A DNA stretch of 64,000 bases, from the NCBI GenBank assembly GCA_024235175.1, contig JACKMX010000004.1, forward strand, positions 310,001-374,000. The letters run 5' to 3'. Under the pieces are notes generated by a model that did not search any database, was not told the DNA's origin, and saw nothing but the letters and a program-made list of their open reading frames with translations. This document shows positions 60,277 through 64,000 of the stretch, in pieces; position 1 is the first letter of the stretch, and every line of letters begins with the position of its first letter. The translations under genes were made by a program, and so were the position numbers. Source of the DNA: Chromatiaceae bacterium (GTDB taxonomy: Bacteria; Pseudomonadota; Gammaproteobacteria; Chromatiales; Chromatiaceae).

Positions 60277-60848
60277 AAGTATCAGTACCCCACCTGCGTC
60301 TAGCAGAAGTCGTTTACACCGGCAAGAAGGAGGAACTGGTGGCGGCCGGTATTGCCGATGAAGAAGATTTTCCAGTCTGGCCCAAGAGGTATGCCCATTC
60401 CGGGACTGATCCACGCTGCCATACCTGGTCTATCCGCTACATCAGGGGCGGTTCGTTCGAAGTCACACACTCGCAAGTCTTCGCCGGCGCTGAGGACATG
60501 CTTCCGTTTGTTTCGGTGGTAGATGGGCGGCGTTCGTATTGGATGGACGATCCGAAAATGGATGTACCAGCGAGTGTTGCAGAACAGGAAATGGCCATCG
60601 GGCAGCTGTATTTCCTGGCATACATGCGGTATCTGCGGCAGGTGCAGTCGCGAGGGGTGTCCATTTGCGGCCATCGGTTGCTGGCACGCATTCTGGAAGA
60701 CATGCCGGAAAGCTCCTGGCGCGTCTACGGCTTCATGTCTATTGCCGACAGTTTTCTCTTCGCAGCGGCTCGGTACCTGGACACAGATCAGGAAGAGCGA
60801 AGAATCAAAGCGGCTCTGCTGGCTGACGGGACGGAGAAAGCAGCATAG
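60273..60848 (+). CDS. Unknown protein (191 aa)
   Basis: No signal or membrane helix. Segments include EDFPVWPKRYAHSGTDPRCH, TWSIRYIRGGSFEVTHSQVF and MAIGQLYFLAYMRYLRQVQS. It is coupled to the upstream 76-residue gene and followed by a terminator. No family recognised; the pair may be a cargo module of the island. Confidence 0.6.
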   Translation: MKVSVPHLRLAEVVYTGKKEELVAAGIADEEDFPVWPKRYAHSGTDPRCHTWSIRYIRGGSFEVTHSQVFAGAEDMLPFVSVVDGRRSYWMDDPKMDVPASVAEQEMAIGQLYFLAYMRYLRQVQSRGVSICGHRLLARILEDMPESSWRVYGFMSIADSFLFAAARYLDTDQEERRIKAALLADGTEKAA

Positions 60849-60875
60849 GCTGTATGCCTGGTTGCCAACCCACGA

Positions 60876-60906
60876 CCCCGCTACGGTTCGCCCTGGCGGG
60901 GTTTTT
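60876..60906 (+). terminator. Rho-independent terminator
   Basis: CCCCGC and GCGGGG arms followed directly by TTTTT, 28 bp after the 191-residue gene. Confidence 0.65.
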
Positions 60907-60976
60907 CGACCCCATGGATAGGGATGGATGGCGGCACTGGATGAATTTTCCGTTGGCGCATTGTATTCTGCGCAGC

Positions 60977-61723
60977 ATGATAGCAACAGGTAATTTCAGT
61001 GATTATCTCGTATTCGTTGATGAGAGCGGCGACCACAGTCTGACATCCATTGATTCGCAATACCCGATATTTGTTCTTTGCTTCTGCATTGTCCGCAAGG
61101 ATGTCTATTTCAATGAAATCACACCGCGCATCCGCAAGCTGAAGGCAGACACGTTTGGCCATGAGTTAGTCGTTTTGCATGAACATGAGATTCGCAAAAG
61201 GGGTGGCGCGTTCAAGGCATTGCACAAAGAGGCTCGGGAAGATTTTATGTTACGACTGACCGAGATAATGTCTGACGCGGATATGACAATCGTGTCGGTA
61301 GTAATCGACAAGGCACGACACAAAGCCAAGTATTCAGACCCCTATCACCCTTATCATCTGGCGCTGCGGTTTGGGTTGGAGCGGACTTACAAGTTTTTAC
61401 ACCAACGGGGACAATGCAATCGAGTGACTCATATCATTTGCGAGTCGAGAGGTAAGAAAGAAGATGACGAGATGGAATTGGAATTCAGGAGAGTATGTGC
61501 GGGCCAAAACCGGGCACAAATTCGATTCCCGTTTGAACTGGTCTCCGCCCACAAACAAACAAATTCCGAGGGACTCCAGTTGGCCGATCTCGTAGCCCGA
61601 CCGGTCGGTTTGTCGGTTCTCAGGCCCGAGCAACAAAATCGGGCCTTCGAGGTCATCATCAGCAAACTATACGCCGGCACCCAAGGCTGCATCGCCGGTA
61701 ACGGACTGAAGGTGTTTCCGTAG
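60977..61723 (+). CDS. DUF3800-family protein
   Basis: About 248 residues. The family hallmark DYLVFVDESGDHSLTSID is at the N-terminus; a second acidic region is THIICESRGKKEDDEMELEF and SEGLQLADLVARPVG. The acidic residues suggest an RNase H-like nuclease fold. DUF3800 proteins are common on mobile DNA and near defence genes. The ATG at 60977 gives the family-typical start; upstream sequence up to 60854 overlaps the terminator. Confidence 0.85.
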   Translation: MIATGNFSDYLVFVDESGDHSLTSIDSQYPIFVLCFCIVRKDVYFNEITPRIRKLKADTFGHELVVLHEHEIRKRGGAFKALHKEAREDFMLRLTEIMSDADMTIVSVVIDKARHKAKYSDPYHPYHLALRFGLERTYKFLHQRGQCNRVTHIICESRGKKEDDEMELEFRRVCAGQNRAQIRFPFELVSAHKQTNSEGLQLADLVARPVGLSVLRPEQQNRAFEVIISKLYAGTQGCIAGNGLKVFP

Positions 61724-61820
61724 TCCAGAAAGCAGAAGGGCCACCAAGTTGCCTCAGCAGCCCAACGCCGGCCGGGAAGTCCCAACCCATTTGCATATGA
61801 TATTAGGGCAGCACTGATAC

Positions 61821-62552
61821 CTAATCAAGAGCAAAATCAGGATACGCTAATATTCTTTTCCACTTGTTGAGACCAAACAAGGCCAAAATACCCGGAATAA
61901 AAAGCCAAACCGCTCCAGGCTCAGATACTGCTGAGATCTTGGCTGCAGTCACCGAGAGTTCGGCCCAGTCAAACACGAAGTCAACCGATCCCACGGGAGA
62001 AATACGAAAGTTCACTCTCCCATCTGCCGCGACGGTGGATGCAGGCAGGACGTAACTATAGGTTTCGGGGCTATTTAATTCCCCAGTAAAAAAAGTCGCA
62101 CCATCCACCTGCACTACCGCAGACTCCGTTGAATCCAGCAAAGGATGATCAAACTGAGGATCGTTCGGATAAATGACTTGGTAGTCGTCAGCCAATCGAA
62201 TTCGAATCTGTGCATCAATAACATCGTAGAGCTCAGATGAGAATCCATCTGAGCTGATATCAAGCACTTGCTCTACGTAATCCCCCACCCCTGATATAAG
62301 ACGCCATTCATCAGATCATCGCGGCTGGGATGAAGGTGTGGTGTTGTACCAGTTATACGTGGTTTTGAACTCAACAAGCGATGCAAAAGCTGGCGTATAC
62401 ATCATGGCCAGAAAACACAGGCAAATCACATAATGAATTAAAGTTCGAAAGCTTATTCGTGGTAGCGCTCGCTGTACATCCAAACGCCGCCCTGAATTGG
62501 TGTGTTTCTGATTCCAATTGTGCACCAGATGTGCACCGGTTATTTTTCTCAT
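61821..62552 (-). pseudogene. PEP-CTERM-type exported protein interrupted by in-frame TGA
   Basis: The first part (62552-62316) has a signal peptide, IHYVICLCFLAMMYTPAFAS, then TTYNWYNTTPSSQPR and TGA. The same frame goes on as SDEWRLISGVGDYVEQVLDI, FDWAELSVTAAKISA and the sorting region VSEPGAVWLFIPGILALFGL with NKWKR at the end. The two halves fit one protein of about 243 residues. A CGA-to-TGA change would explain the stop. Selenocysteine read-through is possible but no insertion element was recognised. Confidence 0.7.
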
Positions 62553-62581
62553 GAGTTACACTTCCTTGTAACTTATTGTTT

Positions 62582-62629
62582 TTTAAATGGTGGGCCGTGG
62601 GCGACTCGAACGCCCGACCAATGGATTAA
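62582..62629. repeat. Direct repeat 2: tRNA-Lys 3' end (attachment-like site)
   Basis: 48-bp identical copy of 54934-54981, same orientation. Again only the 3' half of the tRNA is present; after GGATTAA the sequence departs (AAATTGC). The distance between copies is about 7.65 kb. Downstream to 63075 I see no gene. Confidence 0.75.
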
Positions 62630-63075
62630 AAATTGCAATATAAATCTGTATCTTACTGATTGTTATGCGTTTTTTAACGCACATTCCGTAACTCAGGCGC
62701 ACAGCCAAAAACACGTGTAAACAGTCAGTTAGCGCTTTTTTCCGCACATTGGCGAACATGCCAGAAACTTCGCGATGTACCTACAGTGTACCTTTTTGTC
62801 TCGGATTTCCTATTCCCACGCCAACCAGGTCGCGTCGTAATATCGCCACATAGAAGCAGTGAACACACGGTGGCGTCCTATCAAGACACATTCCGTTTGC
62901 TGCTTGTGTTTGCGTTCCGGCGGCAGCGTAACTATCAATTCGCAAGGGACAGGTGGGCGCTAATACTGTCTACTTTCGATGCAGGAACCGGGCATATTTA
63001 AGTGCAGATAAAGTTCTTGTTGTATTTTCGGTCCCAGTTCCATCGGACATCGGCCAAGTAAAAAAGCCTATGACA

Positions 63076-63126
63076 GGGGCCGGTGACACTTGAGAATTGT
63101 TAACATTAGTAATTGTCACCGGCCCC
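63076..63126. repeat. Long perfect inverted repeat before transposase fragment
   Basis: GGGGCCGGTGACA (63076-63088) and TGTCACCGGCCCC (63114-63126) with a 25-bp loop, followed by TTTTG. It could be a strong terminator or the end of a small mobile repeat. Confidence 0.65.
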
Positions 63127-63134
63127 TTTTGTTT

Positions 63135-63382
63135 TTACTCTGCACAACAATCTGAGTGAACGGGATATCCGGGAGTACGTCATCAAACGAAAGATCAGCG
63201 GCAGCACCCGATCGGATAACGGGCGACGATGTGGGGACACTTTTACCAGTCTGAAAAAGACCTGCAAGAAGCAGGGTATCGCCTGCTGGGACTTCATTCT
63301 GGATCGGTTACGTCTACAGCAGATGATTCCGTTCTTGCCCGACCTGTTGGTAGGAAACACGAGCCTGCTGAAAACCTCGTGA
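63135..63382 (+). pseudogene. C-terminal fragment of an IS66-like transposase
   Basis: Encodes LHNNLSERDIREYVIKRKIS, GSTRSDNGRRCGDTFTSLKK and ACWDFILDRLRLQQMIPFLP. The NN-SERDIR block followed by a KISG turn is the conserved end of IS66-type DDE transposases (with the catalytic Glu). No N-terminal part is present. Confidence 0.7.
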
Positions 63383-63482
63383 GCACACGGGGTTCTTGAG
63401 AAGTTACCGTTAATGGCTAGAATTGGCGAAGTTAGGCTAAATATCACCATCTTTCACGGCAATCCAGTACAAAGGCCAACCG

Positions 63483-64000
63483 CTAGATCGCCAGTACTGC
63501 CAACCCCCTCATCATGAGTACGAAGGCTCCCCACACCTCCGCGGCCACCGCCCCTGCGCCGGCCAGAGCTGCCGCGGTTGCGGCGGCAAGCGCTGCAAGC
63601 AGGTAGTAGAGAAGGATAATCGCGATGATCGAGAGCGCGATGATCGCGAGGACAGGGACGACCTTCTTCACCAGATCTTCTTCGCAGTCTGCGAGTCCTC
63701 CCCCGTTCAGCCCACCCGATATAAGGTAAGCGCCCTCGCCTGTCGTTTCGTTTTGCAGAATGTAACCGGCGCCGCTCCAGGGTCCGATGTTGATGTTGTC
63801 TCTGGGAGCGAGCACGGTCTGGCCGGCGGCTAGGGCGGACGCGATGTTGCTCTCGTCTGCCGCATCCAAATTCAGCAGTGGCAAGACATTGGCTTTGTTG
63901 GATGGCGTGATGCGATACAGGGGGATGTCCTGCGCGTTCGCTGCGGAGAGTAGCTTCATCGAATCCACCGCCTTGATTTGCGCCACACCGGTCTTCGCGG
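63483..64000 (-). CDS. C-terminal part of a larger exported or surface protein, partial
   Basis: The frame is open to the right edge of the window, so the start is outside. Visible: VAQIKAVDSMKLLSAANAQD, NINIGPWSGAGYILQNETTG and EGAYLISGGLNGGGL, then a long hydrophobic run VVPVLAIIALSIIAIILLYY and an Ala-rich end. The GYI-NETTGEGAYLISGG part resembles the end of transglutaminase-like or RHS-like surface proteins. This is tentative. Confidence 0.5.
   Translation of the reverse strand, partial: AKTGVAQIKAVDSMKLLSAANAQDIPLYRITPSNKANVLPLLNLDAADESNIASALAAGQTVLAPRDNINIGPWSGAGYILQNETTGEGAYLISGGLNGGGLADCEEDLVKKVVPVLAIIALSIIAIILLYYLLAALAAATAAALAGAGAVAAEVWGAFVLMMRGLAVLAI

Noticed and set aside
61821..62552. 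Calling the in-frame TGA a selenocysteine codon
   Set aside because: No recognisable SECIS-like hairpin and no redox context around the codon; a point mutation is simpler.
63113..63382. Intact small transposase gene
   Set aside because: Only the conserved C-terminal end of a much larger IS66-type protein is present.
1..64000. CRISPR array or cas genes
   Set aside because: No series of evenly spaced repeats and no Cas-like protein was seen on either strand.

Overview
The window (64 kb, fairly GC-rich) looks like chromosome of a sulfur- or metalloid-respiring gammaproteobacterium. The basis is two complete arsenic-resistance operons, two respiratory molybdoenzyme operons of the polysulfide/thiosulfate/tetrathionate/arsenate group, multihaem cytochromes, several exported rhodaneses and a PEP-CTERM-type protein. 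The genus cannot be fixed from the sequence; a Chromatiales or Sedimenticola-like lineage is my guess only. No rRNA gene, intact tRNA or CRISPR array is visible.

Layout. 1-3 kb (minus): an ECF sigma factor, a TauE/SafE permease, an FmdE-like protein, a cysteine-poor thioredoxin-fold protein and a truncated cation-diffusion transporter. 3-6 kb (minus): arsR, an ArsJ-linked GAPDH and arsJ, for export of arsenate as 1-arseno-3-phosphoglycerate. 6-9.3 kb: moaA with a sigma-54 promoter, surrounded by remnants (multihaem cytochrome/cytochrome b, moaB-moaD, a rhodanese). 9.4-13.2 kb (minus): an operon of exported rhodanese, YedE-type permease and beta-propeller, preceded by a good sigma-54 promoter. 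13.4-18.2 kb (minus): multihaem cytochrome, PhnD-like binding protein, histidine kinase and sigma-54 response regulator. 18.3-22.5 kb (minus): arsR-arsC-acr3-rhodanese-GDCCVxC protein-thioredoxin-phosphatase, ending in a fragment of a second GAPDH gene. 22.6-31.6 kb: a second binding protein/kinase/regulator set, divergent from a B-C-A-D molybdoenzyme operon. 31.5-33.4 kb: a Sel1-repeat protein, a small periplasmic protein, a monohaem cytochrome and a degenerate archease. 33.5-37.1 kb: a third binding protein/kinase/regulator set. 37.4-49.6 kb (minus): one long, tightly packed operon, B2-C2-A2-D2, glycosyltransferase, methylglyoxal-synthase-like protein, polyferredoxin, two small ORFs, two Mrp ATPases, an unknown protein, a Cys-less rhodanese and a pentahaem cytochrome. 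50-54.8 kb: rhodanese, broken toxin-antitoxin pairs and an FMN glutamate-synthase-like enzyme. 54.9-62.6 kb: a stretch bounded by 48-bp direct repeats of a tRNA 3' end, holding a parDE pair split by a 3.4-kb transposon. 62.6-64 kb: transposase debris and the end of a larger gene.

The most interesting theme is regulatory and respiratory. Three paralogous binding protein-kinase-sigma-54 regulator sets sit beside respiratory genes. Perfect GTTAC-N6-GTAAC palindromes occur only upstream of moaA, the first molybdoenzyme operon, the third sensor operon and the second molybdoenzyme operon, and three of these four regions also contain a GG-N10-GC sigma-54 promoter. This links cofactor synthesis, two different oxyanion-type respiratory complexes and their sensors into one regulon. 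The second complex is unusual: an Asp replaces an Fe-S ligand Cys in both its catalytic and its electron-transfer subunit, and its operon carries accessory genes not normally found with this enzyme family. Several genes in the 51-63 kb part are broken by single in-frame stops or insertions, which indicates decay of accessory DNA.
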